From assembly GCF_000622085.1 (NCBI RefSeq), contig NZ_JHWL01000010.1:62001-126000 (forward strand): a DNA stretch of 64,000 nucleotides, written 5' to 3'. Shown here piece after piece: positions 9,291-17,184 of the stretch (within the stretch, counting starts at the first letter, position 1; each line of letters opens with the position of its first letter). The notes beneath the pieces were generated by a model. It was not told the DNA's origin. It was given only the letters and a program-made list of their open reading frames with translations, and searched no databases. The stretch comes from Butyrivibrio proteoclasticus P6B7 (GTDB lineage: Bacteria > Bacillota > Clostridia > Lachnospirales > Lachnospiraceae). Made by a program: the position numbers and the translations under genes.

Positions 9291-9330
9291 CCTTATACTA
9301 ATAGTACAATCCACCCGGACAAAAGGTTAC

Positions 9331-9371
9331 AAAAAAAGAACTGCATTCCTCAAAAAGAAAAGCAGCTCTTT
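9331..9371 (-). terminator. Terminator of the GT2-GtrA gene
   Basis: On the minus strand AAAGAGCTGC pairs with GCAGTTCTTT and is followed by a U-run, about 35 bases past the stop at 9405. Confidence 0.75.
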
Positions 9372-9404
9372 AGTCGCGCTATTATTGAAGGCCCCAAAGC
9401 CTCG

Positions 9405-10553
9405 TTAGTCTTTATAAACCAGTTCCCTCTGAACAAAGAAGCTCATAAAGAACAAAAGCACATCCACAGGAATCTTGACGAAAATCTCCAGAACCCCGGG
9501 AATAAAGCCGTGGAACATATCCACCAGCGTAGCGCTGAGGAACATAATGATCAGCGCCAAAGCAATGTACCTGACAGCCGCCTTTCGCTTGCTGCCCTTT
9601 CCCTTGAACACCACCTTGTAGTTCACCAGGAAGTTGTAAGTCGCAGAGACAACTCTGGCAATCACTGTAGACACAATGATATAGCTCACTGCCATTGGGA
9701 CATTTCTTGTCATATTGCAGGCCAGCATGAACATCAAGGCGTCCACAACAGATGATGACAGGGATGAAAAGATAAACTTAAAGAACACCGCATAGATCAT
9801 GGCTGAATCCCTGATGGGATTGAAGTGAGTCCCTGTGTTGCCCTCCAGGTAAATGGTCCTGATAGGCACCTCTACTATGCTGATTCCCAGGTCCTTTGTG
9901 GCCAACAGCATGTTGGTCTCGAACTCGAATCTTTCTCCCTTTTCTGTCAAAAGAAATTTCATAAACTCCCTGGTTATGCCGCGAAGCCCGGTCTGGGTGT
10001 CACTTATCGAAAGCCCCACCAGGATCTTCATGACACGGGAAGTTGTCTTATTACCAAAGCTGGATTTAAGAGGAACATCAGACTGATTAAAGTCTCTGCA
10101 GCCCAGAACCAGTGCTCCGTACTGGATTTCTGATTCAGTAGATTCACTATCTGATTCATCAACTGATTTATCTGAATCACTAACTGATTCACTGAACCTA
10201 TCAGGATTATCAATCAAAGCCTGAATACACTTCTTGATATCCTCGATGCTGTGCTGTCCGTCGGAGTCAGCAGTCACAACGCCCACAAGATCAGGCCACT
10301 CGTTAAGGCAGTAGTTAAAAGCAGTCTTGAGGCCGCGTCCCTTACCCATGTTCACTGCGTGATCAAGGACTGCTGCCCCTAGCTCTTTTACCCTGTTAAA
10401 AATGTAGCCATACTGGGCCCTGTCAGAGCCGTCGTTCACAACCACCAGCGGCCCCATATTCTCACTATTAAGATTCTCAACCAGCCCAATGAGCTTGTCG
10501 TCTGGCTCGTAGGCCGGAATCACAATTGGAATTATCCCCATAATCTCCCTCAT
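9405..10553 (-). CDS. Family 2 glycosyltransferase fused to a GtrA membrane domain
   Basis: 382 residues. Residues 5-230 form a GT-A domain of the DPM1 type: IPIVIPAYEPDD, VVNDGSD and TADSDGQHS (the DxD-like metal site near residue 97). From about 250 to the end four hydrophobic segments match the GtrA-like flippase domain. Such fusions typically make and translocate polyprenyl-phosphate sugars for surface glycans. A Ser/Asp/Glu-rich insert (about 119-142, SESVSDSDKSVDESDSES) interrupts the catalytic domain and is encoded by TGATTCA-like microrepeats. Start uncertain: ATG 10553 has no clear ribosome site and ATG 10541 has one placed very close. Confidence 0.9.
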   Translation of the reverse strand: MREIMGIIPIVIPAYEPDDKLIGLVENLNSENMGPLVVVNDGSDRAQYGYIFNRVKELGAAVLDHAVNMGKGRGLKTAFNYCLNEWPDLVGVVTADSDGQHSIEDIKKCIQALIDNPDRFSESVSDSDKSVDESDSESTESEIQYGALVLGCRDFNQSDVPLKSSFGNKTTSRVMKILVGLSISDTQTGLRGITREFMKFLLTEKGERFEFETNMLLATKDLGISIVEVPIRTIYLEGNTGTHFNPIRDSAMIYAVFFKFIFSSLSSSVVDALMFMLACNMTRNVPMAVSYIIVSTVIARVVSATYNFLVNYKVVFKGKGSKRKAAVRYIALALIIMFLSATLVDMFHGFIPGVLEIFVKIPVDVLLFFMSFFVQRELVYKD

Positions 10554-10649
10554 ATAAAATTGCTAATTATCTGATTATATCTATACTGATTTGCAAACTC
10601 TCAAATCATTTCATTACATCTCACTGCTAATCAGTCTACTATTCACTGA

Positions 10650-12632
10650 TCACTTCGTAACCAGCTCAACGCCGTTTCCCACGTAGTTCACCGCATACAC
10701 GCATCCGCTCTGGTACTGCTCGCCAGCCATCAAAGGCTGGAACAGCTCGCAGGATGCGCCGTCGTAGTCAAGGACGTAAACGTAGCTTGCATGACTTGAT
10801 TTTATCATATTTGCGATAGTCTCAGAAGTATCTTCTTCAGCCTTGTAGGTTCCGTACACAAGGGCCACAGGACAGGCTTCCTTACTGGTGTAGGCGTCGT
10901 GGACCCAGGTATAAGTGTGACCGTCCCTGACTACAAGGACTCGCTGGCCCCATAGCTCTTTTGACTGAAGGGCTGAAACGATGGTTCGGCCCTCATCTCC
11001 CACCATGTCTGCAACGTAGGCCTGATTCTCCGCCACCGCATCCCTGTAGGAAAAGAGATACTTATGGACGCCGGTATAGTTGGCAGTAAACAGGATCAGA
11101 ACTGCGATCACCACTACAGCCAGACTATGACTGCGACTTTCCTTGGTCTCTGCGGCGCCATCACTTCTAAGCGCAATTCCGATAAGAAGAAATGTCATGC
11201 CCAGAGTGAAGGGACAGCCGTACCTTCCAAGAGAATTGGCCATGGCAAAGGCATCCAGATACTGATCCTCCGTCTGGAAGATGGTCACGTGGGCCAGGAA
11301 GATAATGCCGTAGGTCAGAAGGAACGTCACCAGCGCGTACACTAGGAGCTTCACGTACTCCCGAGCGCTCACAAGCTTCCTTCTATAGATAATGTAGAGC
11401 AGGATGAAAAGAGCTATCACCGCTGCGCCAGTGGAAATGTCCAGCGTTATGTTATGATCCGCGTGTATCGGCATGGTAAAGAAGCCCTGCACGAAATATT
11501 TGAATTTGTCCATGGCGTTCTGAGGCATGGTAACCCCGGACTTGGCCATTTTAAGGCCTGCGCCAGTGAGCTTAGCCACGCGCCTGTTAAGGAAGCAGAA
11601 CACAAGCCAGCTTCCGTAGGCACCCGCTGGAAGCGCGATGGCTCCGATAATCTTCTTGGAACCATCCCCCATGACAAAGTAGAAAGCCAGCGCAAAGATG
11701 GCCCACTCAATAGCCGCGGACTTGGTTAGAAGCATAGTCGCTGTGTAGAAGGCGATTCTTCCATAGTAAAAGAGACTGCTCTTGTCCTTCTTGTCCCAGA
11801 TTGCATAAAGAAGATTGCCGAAAAGAATGGCCATTGTCACATCCGCAGGAGTTCCATAGTAGATGATTCCACTAAACACGCCAGGGAGAAGCATGATTGC
11901 TGTGAAGAATACAATGAAAAGTATTGTCTTCATTGGAGTGTTTGAGAAGAGCTTGGTAATGCAATTGTTGTCTGCGGTGCTCTTGTTAGCTGAAGTGTGC
12001 TTACTATCTTCATCACAATTCTTGTCTTTCACACTGAAGATGGCTTCTCTTCCAAGGCCCACCAGTGGTAAAAGAAATACCGCGTTCATAGTAAAGTACC
12101 CTGCAAACTGCAGAGATTCTTTGTAAACGCTAGGCGAAAGCTGCAGGAAAATCCACTTGAATATTGATGTTGCAGGCGGATAATCTCCAAACTCCGGAGA
12201 TACGTTGCCGTACTTGCCTGGGAAGCCCTTTAGGAAAAAGAGCTGTTTAGCATCAGAGGACCAGAAGTTGATGTCATCCCACCAGGTGAAAACCTGGCTG
12301 GAAGTGAGGCTGGTCACTGCGATGATTAGAAGTGTAAATAGAATCAGAGTTGATAAACCTGCAGAAATCAGGCCTTGTGAGGAGCTATTGCCGGTTGCTG
12401 ATGCCATGGAGCCATGTCGATACATGGTAAAGATAGCGGCCCCGATTCCCACAATGATAAGCGCTGCCAGGATAGTTATCCACCCCATGCGGCCCATGAT
12501 TGCAAGAACATATAATATGAGCATCATAAGAGAAGCCGCCAAGGGCAGCGTAGTCTCGATATTCTCCCTAGTCTTGAAGACTAGAAGAGCTGTAATTGTA
12601 AGGGTTGCTAGAATTATTAGTGTAAATGTCAT
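10650..12632 (-). CDS. Large polytopic membrane protein, probable GT-C-type glycosyltransferase
   Basis: 660 residues with about twelve membrane segments and a soluble C-terminal portion from about 530. After the early membrane segments, a loop carries TWWDDINFWSSDAKQLF and FGDYPPATSIF, an acidic first external loop of the kind used by GT-C enzymes taking lipid-linked sugars. No family signature was recognised with certainty. A Lys/Asp/Ser/Asn-rich insert (DKNCDEDSKHTSANKS) lies in a loop near residue 205. It lies between the GT2-GtrA gene and apbE on the same strand, 30 bases after apbE, consistent with a donor-supplying GT2 and an acceptor enzyme working together. Confidence 0.65.
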   Translation of the reverse strand: MTFTLIILATLTITALLVFKTRENIETTLPLAASLMMLILYVLAIMGRMGWITILAALIIVGIGAAIFTMYRHGSMASATGNSSSQGLISAGLSTLILFTLLIIAVTSLTSSQVFTWWDDINFWSSDAKQLFFLKGFPGKYGNVSPEFGDYPPATSIFKWIFLQLSPSVYKESLQFAGYFTMNAVFLLPLVGLGREAIFSVKDKNCDEDSKHTSANKSTADNNCITKLFSNTPMKTILFIVFFTAIMLLPGVFSGIIYYGTPADVTMAILFGNLLYAIWDKKDKSSLFYYGRIAFYTATMLLTKSAAIEWAIFALAFYFVMGDGSKKIIGAIALPAGAYGSWLVFCFLNRRVAKLTGAGLKMAKSGVTMPQNAMDKFKYFVQGFFTMPIHADHNITLDISTGAAVIALFILLYIIYRRKLVSAREYVKLLVYALVTFLLTYGIIFLAHVTIFQTEDQYLDAFAMANSLGRYGCPFTLGMTFLLIGIALRSDGAAETKESRSHSLAVVVIAVLILFTANYTGVHKYLFSYRDAVAENQAYVADMVGDEGRTIVSALQSKELWGQRVLVVRDGHTYTWVHDAYTSKEACPVALVYGTYKAEEDTSETIANMIKSSHASYVYVLDYDGASCELFQPLMAGEQYQSGCVYAVNYVGNGVELVTK

Positions 12633-12662
12633 GTGGATATTGATTCCTTGGTATAAATGTTG

Positions 12663-13808
12663 TTATGAAATAATGTAAATTGAAGTGCTGTAGTACTCAG
12701 AAGAAAGGCTGAACCTGTCCTCAAGGCCCGGGGTGATGTAGGCTTTGCCATCTTCTGTAATAAACACTGCGTCAAAGTCAGGGAAATCCCTGTAGTAGTC
12801 AATGGCCGCCGGATACCCCATTACGAAAAGAGCTGTAGACAAGGCATCACAGACAAGACCGTCCTTTCCAACTATAGTAACGCTGACAAGGCCGTTCTTG
12901 GCTGGTTTTCCGGTGGATGGATCTAAGATGTGCCAGTAAGTCTCGCCATCTTGTTCAAAGTATCTCTCATAGCCGCCAGAAGTTACGATAGCTTCATCAG
13001 TTGCATCAATCACTCCAAACACGCCAGTCTTGGAATCCTCAAAGGGGCTCTTGATGGCCACCTTCCAGGGCTTGCCATCTGGCTTATTGCCGATGCACTG
13101 CACGTTGCCTCCAAGGTTGATGAGGCCACTTGTTACACCGTTTGCTTTGAAGTAGTCTGCAAGCATAGTTCCTGTGTATCCCTTAACCACGCTACCCAGA
13201 TCAATCTGGTAGCCAGCTGGAATTGAAATAGTATATGTTGAACTATCTGTAGTACTGGAATTTATCTGTGAGTTTGCTGGTGCTATTGTTTCTGAATTAG
13301 TCGACGAATTTGCAGGTGATATAGTTTCTGCGCTAGTCTGCTCTGTAGCCACAACACGAGAGAAATCCACGTTCTGCAAGAGTTCCTGCAACTCCGCTTC
13401 TGCAGGCACTCTGTACTCATCCCCAGTAAACCCCCATGCTTTCAGCACAGGATATATGGTGATGTCCAAGGCTCCACCAGTTCTATCGCACATGTTGAGA
13501 GCTCTGGTCACGATGTCGTAAGTCTCCTTTGATACAGAAGCGCTCCCATTTGCGTTCACCTGGTAGATCTCGCTGGTCTCCTTTGTTACAGACAACATGT
13601 CCTCAAGCCCACGGATTTTCTGCTCCGCCTCTGTCAAAAGAGCTTCATCTCCCGCTATCTGGATATCCATAACCGTATCCATGGCAAAGAGCTGTGTCTC
13701 ACTGAGCTTTTGACCTGGCGTTAGCGAGCAACCTGTGGTGAAGAGCATTATCTGCAACGACAATCCTATCGCTATAAACTTGTTTAAGCTTGAATTTACT
13801 AGTTTCAT
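12663..13808 (-). CDS. apbE: FAD:protein FMN transferase lipoprotein
   Basis: 381 residues; signal peptide with lipobox (FTTGC). Conserved ApbE blocks are visible: LFAMDTVMDIQI, DITIYPVLKAWGF, DLGSVVKGYTGTMLADYF, INLGGNVQCIG, ILDPSTGKPA and VCDALSTALFVMG. The enzyme attaches FMN from FAD to Thr/Ser of target flavoproteins such as Rnf/Nqr subunits or extracellular reductases; no target gene is in the window. A Ser/Asn/Thr-rich insert near residues 165-190 contains a 12-residue tandem repeat (ETISPANSSTNS, ETIAPANSQINS) encoded by a 36-bp duplication at about 13272-13330. No strong ribosome site. Confidence 0.92.
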   Translation of the reverse strand: MKLVNSSLNKFIAIGLSLQIMLFTTGCSLTPGQKLSETQLFAMDTVMDIQIAGDEALLTEAEQKIRGLEDMLSVTKETSEIYQVNANGSASVSKETYDIVTRALNMCDRTGGALDITIYPVLKAWGFTGDEYRVPAEAELQELLQNVDFSRVVATEQTSAETISPANSSTNSETIAPANSQINSSTTDSSTYTISIPAGYQIDLGSVVKGYTGTMLADYFKANGVTSGLINLGGNVQCIGNKPDGKPWKVAIKSPFEDSKTGVFGVIDATDEAIVTSGGYERYFEQDGETYWHILDPSTGKPAKNGLVSVTIVGKDGLVCDALSTALFVMGYPAAIDYYRDFPDFDAVFITEDGKAYITPGLEDRFSLSSEYYSTSIYIIS

Positions 13809-13840
13809 ACAAGTGCTATTTTACACTAAAATCGCACTGT

Positions 13841-13925
13841 TGGGGAGTCAGTGGGGACGGTCCTAGTTAACTTAAAAAGGAGTCAATGAGAACCGTCCCC
13901 ATTGACTCCGTCCCCATTGACTCCA
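13841..13925. repeat. REP-like GGGGACGG palindrome cluster
   Basis: GAGTCAGTGGGGACGGTCCT plus two inverted CCGTCCCCATTGACTCC arms, filling the gap between apbE and metI. Same family as 1500-1562 and 49007-49152. Confidence 0.75.
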
Positions 13926-13929
13926 AATC

Positions 13930-14592
13930 TTATCTAAGCTTCTTGTACATATAGTTTCCAAGCATCTGAACGCCCTGAACGAAAATAATCAGAATCACAG
14001 AACAGATAAACAGGATCTGTGGATTGTACATTCTAAATCCGAAACGGATGGCCACGTCACCGATTCCACCGCCGCCAACGTCGCCGGCCATTGCTGAATA
14101 TCCAACAAGTGAAATGATCAAAAGCACGATACCGTTCAGCATACGAGGAATTGATTCCTTGATGTAAACTCTCATGATGATCTGGAAGTTGGATGCACCA
14201 AAGGACTTGGCCGCCTCGATAACGCCGTGGTCCGTTTCCCTAAGGCTTGTCTCAAAAATCCTTGCAATAAAAGGAATTGCAGAAACAGTAAGTGGAACAA
14301 TAACACCCTTAACTCCAAGGTAAGTGCCAGCCACAAACTGTGTGAACGGAATAATTACAACCAGCAAAATAATGAATGGGAAGCTTCTGAACAGGTTGAT
14401 GATAAAGCTCAGAACCTCATACACGATCTTGTTAGGCTTAAGTCCGTCTGGAGCTGTAAGTGTCAGGATAATAGCTGGAATAAATCCGATGACAACTGAG
14501 AAAAACGCTGACGCAAAAACCATTATCATTGTCTTTCCAAATTCTTCAAAAATAAAACCATACTGATCAAAAAAAGGTGTAAAAACGCCCAT
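13930..14592 (-). CDS. metI: Methionine ABC transporter permease
   Basis: 220 residues, five to six membrane segments. The EAA loop (IEAAKSFGASNFQIIMRVYI) contacts the ATPase, and the C-terminal VGGGGIGDVAIRFGF is typical of MetI. The start codon overlaps the metN stop by one base (TAATG), so translation is probably coupled. It is the last gene of the importer unit. Confidence 0.93.
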   Translation of the reverse strand: MGVFTPFFDQYGFIFEEFGKTMIMVFASAFFSVVIGFIPAIILTLTAPDGLKPNKIVYEVLSFIINLFRSFPFIILLVVIIPFTQFVAGTYLGVKGVIVPLTVSAIPFIARIFETSLRETDHGVIEAAKSFGASNFQIIMRVYIKESIPRMLNGIVLLIISLVGYSAMAGDVGGGGIGDVAIRFGFRMYNPQILFICSVILIIFVQGVQMLGNYMYKKLR

Positions 14593-15563
14593 TACTTAAG
14601 CACCTCCCATGTAACATTCTTGGAATCAAGGAAAGCACAGGCTTTCTCAAGATCTTTTTCCTCCATATTAAGAACAAGGCTTCCGTACACATCCTCTCTG
14701 AAGTCCTCAAGCTTAGCCCAGCAGATGTTGAAATCTGTATTGAGCTCGTGAGCCATCTGAGTTACGATAGGGCGCTGATTGCCCTCTCCAAAGAAAAAGA
14801 GCTTAAGATTTACGCCGGTAGTTGGAAGCTTGTCGCTCTCTTCTCTAAGGAAGTCTCTGATCTCAAGCTCCTTAGGCCATACAAAGAGCTTCTCAGGATT
14901 GCCCACAGCCAGCATCTTGCCGTGGCTAAGAAATGCCACCTTCTGACAGATCTGCTTAACAACCTCCATCTGATGTGTGACCATAACAATGGTGATGCCC
15001 ATTTCCTTATTGATCTTTTGCAAAAGAGCTAAGATACCCTTGGTAATTTCTGGATCCAGGGCACTTGTTGCCTCGTCGCAAAGAAGGATCTTAGGGTCAA
15101 GAACAAGAGCTCTCGCGATAGCTACTCTCTGCTTCTGACCGCCGGAAAGTTCGCGAGGCTTTGAATGAAGCTTATCTTCAAGTCCTACAAGCTTTATGAG
15201 CTTAAGAATTTTCTCTTTCGACTCTTTAGATTTAGTATTGATGCCCCAGAACTTCATAGGAAGGGCAACGTTTTCATAGACATCAAGTCTTTCCAGAAGG
15301 TTGAAGCTCTGGAAGATCATGCCCATGTTTCTCTGAAGAAGTCGTAAGTTCTTTTTATCATTAGTATCTACAGGCTGTCCATCCACAGAAATAAGACCGC
15401 TGTCATAGGTCTCAAGACCGTTGATGCATCTAAGGAGTGTACTCTTACCGGCGCCACTTTGTCCGATAATTCCAAAGATCTCACCATCATTGATCTCAAG
15501 AGATATGTCTTTTAACACTTCTGTGTCCTGAAAGGATTTTGCTACATTTTCGATTTTAATCAT
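14592..15563 (-). CDS. metN: Methionine ABC transporter ATPase with NIL domain
   Basis: 323 residues. Walker A GQSGAGKST at about 34-42, Q-loop in IFQSFNLLE, signature LSGGQKQRVAIARAL, Walker B ILLCDEATSALD and the H-switch in VMVTHQMEV. The last 80 residues form the NIL ligand-sensing domain, which in MetNI binds methionine and inhibits transport when the cell is replete. Together with metI it sits downstream of metQ, separated from it by an intrinsic terminator. Confidence 0.95.
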   Translation of the reverse strand: MIKIENVAKSFQDTEVLKDISLEINDGEIFGIIGQSGAGKSTLLRCINGLETYDSGLISVDGQPVDTNDKKNLRLLQRNMGMIFQSFNLLERLDVYENVALPMKFWGINTKSKESKEKILKLIKLVGLEDKLHSKPRELSGGQKQRVAIARALVLDPKILLCDEATSALDPEITKGILALLQKINKEMGITIVMVTHQMEVVKQICQKVAFLSHGKMLAVGNPEKLFVWPKELEIRDFLREESDKLPTTGVNLKLFFFGEGNQRPIVTQMAHELNTDFNICWAKLEDFREDVYGSLVLNMEEKDLEKACAFLDSKNVTWEVLK

Positions 15564-15589
15564 TATCTTTTCTACCTAATATAAAAAAT

Positions 15590-15614
15590 GTGGGTGCCAT
15601 AAATTGACACCCAC
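15590..15614 (-). terminator. Intrinsic terminator between metQ and metN
   Basis: On the minus strand GTGGGTGTC pairs with GGCACCCAC and is followed by ATTTTTTA. It would reduce transcription entering metNI relative to metQ. Confidence 0.75.
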
Positions 15615-15657
15615 TATAATACCTTTATTTGTTATTTTAGACAAATCTAAATTTAAT

Positions 15658-16545
15658 TTAATTCTGAGGTCCGATGAATGCTGGGATTACAGCTCCCTTA
15701 TATGTTTCTTCAATGTACTGCTTAACTTCGTCTGACTGAAGAGCCTTAACAAGGGCCTGGATCTTAACTGAATTCTCGTTGCCCTGCTTAACTACTAAGA
15801 AGTTAGTTCTTTTAACAGTTGTCTCTTCTGTGAACTCCTCGATCTCAAGCGCTGGATGTGAAGATGGAAGGTCTGATGCAAGTGCATAGTTACCATTGAT
15901 TACAGCGATATCAAGATCTGAAAGTGAACGTGGAAGGTTAGCAGCGTCAAGAGGTGTGATCTCATAGCCATGAGGATTAGCCTCTGCGTCTTTTGTAAGT
16001 GAAGACTCTGTGTAAGTAGCATCCTCGCCGTACTGGCCCTTTGAAACCAAAACACCCTTCTGAATAAGAACGTCAAGAGCTCTTGAAGCATTATCTGGAT
16101 CGTTAGGAATACCGATCTTAGCGCCATCTGGAAGCTCAGAAAGTGAAGTGTACTTCTCTGAATAGATGCCCATTGGCTCGATGTGTACGCCAGCAACTGT
16201 TGCAAGGTGAAGACCTGCGTCCTCGTTCTGCTGGTTCATGTAGCCAAGAGTCTGGAAATAGTTAGCATCAAGTTCGCCTGACTCAAGGGCCTTATTAGGA
16301 ATTACATAATCTGTGAAGGTAACAACCTCAAGTTCATAACCTTCCTCTGCAAGAATTCCCTTAACTACGTCATTAAGGATCTGTGCATGTGGAACATCGG
16401 TTGCTCCAACTGTGATCTTCTTATCATTGTCGTCAACTGTCTGTGTGCCAACTGCTGCCTTGCCTGCGTTGTTGCCGCAGCCTGTAAGTGCAGTAAACGC
16501 AAGAGTTGCTGCAAGAATTAAGCTTGTAAATACTCTCTTTTTCAT
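15658..16545 (-). CDS. metQ: Methionine-binding lipoprotein
   Basis: 295 residues; signal peptide with lipobox (LTGCG). NlpA/MetQ features: KITVGATDVPHAQIL at the mature start, ELDANYFQTLGYM, IGIPNDPDNASRAL and INGNYALASDL. It delivers D/L-methionine to MetNI at the membrane. AGGAGG lies before the ATG. It is the promoter-proximal gene, in line with the excess of binding protein usual for importers. Confidence 0.93.
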   Translation of the reverse strand: MKKRVFTSLILAATLAFTALTGCGNNAGKAAVGTQTVDDNDKKITVGATDVPHAQILNDVVKGILAEEGYELEVVTFTDYVIPNKALESGELDANYFQTLGYMNQQNEDAGLHLATVAGVHIEPMGIYSEKYTSLSELPDGAKIGIPNDPDNASRALDVLIQKGVLVSKGQYGEDATYTESSLTKDAEANPHGYEITPLDAANLPRSLSDLDIAVINGNYALASDLPSSHPALEIEEFTEETTVKRTNFLVVKQGNENSVKIQALVKALQSDEVKQYIEETYKGAVIPAFIGPQN

Positions 16546-16700
16546 AGTAACTTTTCCTCCTCGTAACGAGATTCCGTAGATTATTAAATGTACCAGACAT
16601 CTCTAGAATATCTATATTTGCTGCATGATATCGACTAATCGTTCTACATAAATCTACGTGAATTATCGTTTTCTTTTATCTGAAAATGATTATACTAGAG
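16546..16700 (-). promoter_or_regulatory. metQ leader and promoter region
   Basis: A TATAAT -10 box lies at 16689-16694 on the minus strand; the -35 match is weak. The roughly 135-base leader contains distant complementary arms CGTAGATT and AATCTACG. No S-box (SAM-I) or T-box signature was found, although methionine control would be expected. Confidence 0.4.
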
Positions 16701-16807
16701 ACTTTGCAAAATAGAAATACCAATTATCTGTACGCTGGCGATAAGTAAAGGTTGTATGTGCTGTAATTTTGAATTTGCTATGAGTTTGAATTTGCTGTAA
16801 ATCATGG

Positions 16808-16850
16808 TTTGCGGATAAAAAAGCGCATGATAGATGTCTTATCCGCACAG
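16808..16850. repeat. Single hairpin of the TTGCGGATAA family
   Basis: TTTGCGGATAA pairs with TTATCCGCA around a loop with CATGATAGATG in place of the usual TGAWTCA centre. Arrays of this family lie at 37374-37490, 54064-54387 and 57771-58092. Confidence 0.7.
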
Positions 16851-16888
16851 ACCACGAAAGCCTTATTGCAAGCCATATTAGTGTAAGT

Positions 16889-17111
16889 AAATCCGGGTGG
16901 TTAGGGGGCCTTGGGGCTGCCATGGCTTTACCAATGTGAGGCATTTGCACGAGTCGATGAGTTACACGGTGAAATATCAGAAAAATAGCGAGTGCTCTGA
17001 ACGACTGTGAAATGAGCTATTTTTCTGATATAAACCGATGTAAGTCACGACAAGGAAACGCGAACATTGGTAAAGCCATGGCAGCCCCAGGGACCACAAC
17101 CGCCCGAATCT
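16889..17111. repeat. 223-bp nested palindromic element
   Basis: The outer arms (about 48 bases, around GGCTGCCATGGCTTTACCAA and its complement) enclose inner arms with ATATCAGAAAAATAGC. The whole element folds into one imperfect hairpin with arms of about 100 bases. No coding frame is credible. The outer arm resembles the GC-rich block at 23116-23290. A miniature mobile element or decayed insertion is possible. Confidence 0.75.
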
Positions 17112-17136
17112 ACATTCCTATAAATAGCCTGCAAAA

Positions 17137-17162
17137 AGCCCCCTGGCGGGGCCAGAGGGCTG
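17137..17162 (-). terminator. Terminator of the uxuB gene
   Basis: AGCCCTCTGGC pairs with GCCAGGGGGCT and is followed by a short U-run on the minus strand, about 25 bases past the stop at 17185. Confidence 0.8.
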
Positions 17163-17184
17163 ATGTGTCGCTCGATATAGGTGA

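Noticed and set aside
9201-9755. 184-aa plus-strand frame
   Set aside because: It overlaps the sigma remnant and the 3' part of the GT2-GtrA gene on the opposite strand and resembles no protein.
16546-16700. SAM (S-box) riboswitch or T-box before metQ
   Set aside because: Neither the S-box core nor the T-box GGUGGNACC sequence is present; only weak complementary arms were found.
16690-16950. 86-aa minus-strand frame
   Set aside because: It lies over the hairpin and palindromic element, without ribosome site or coding character.
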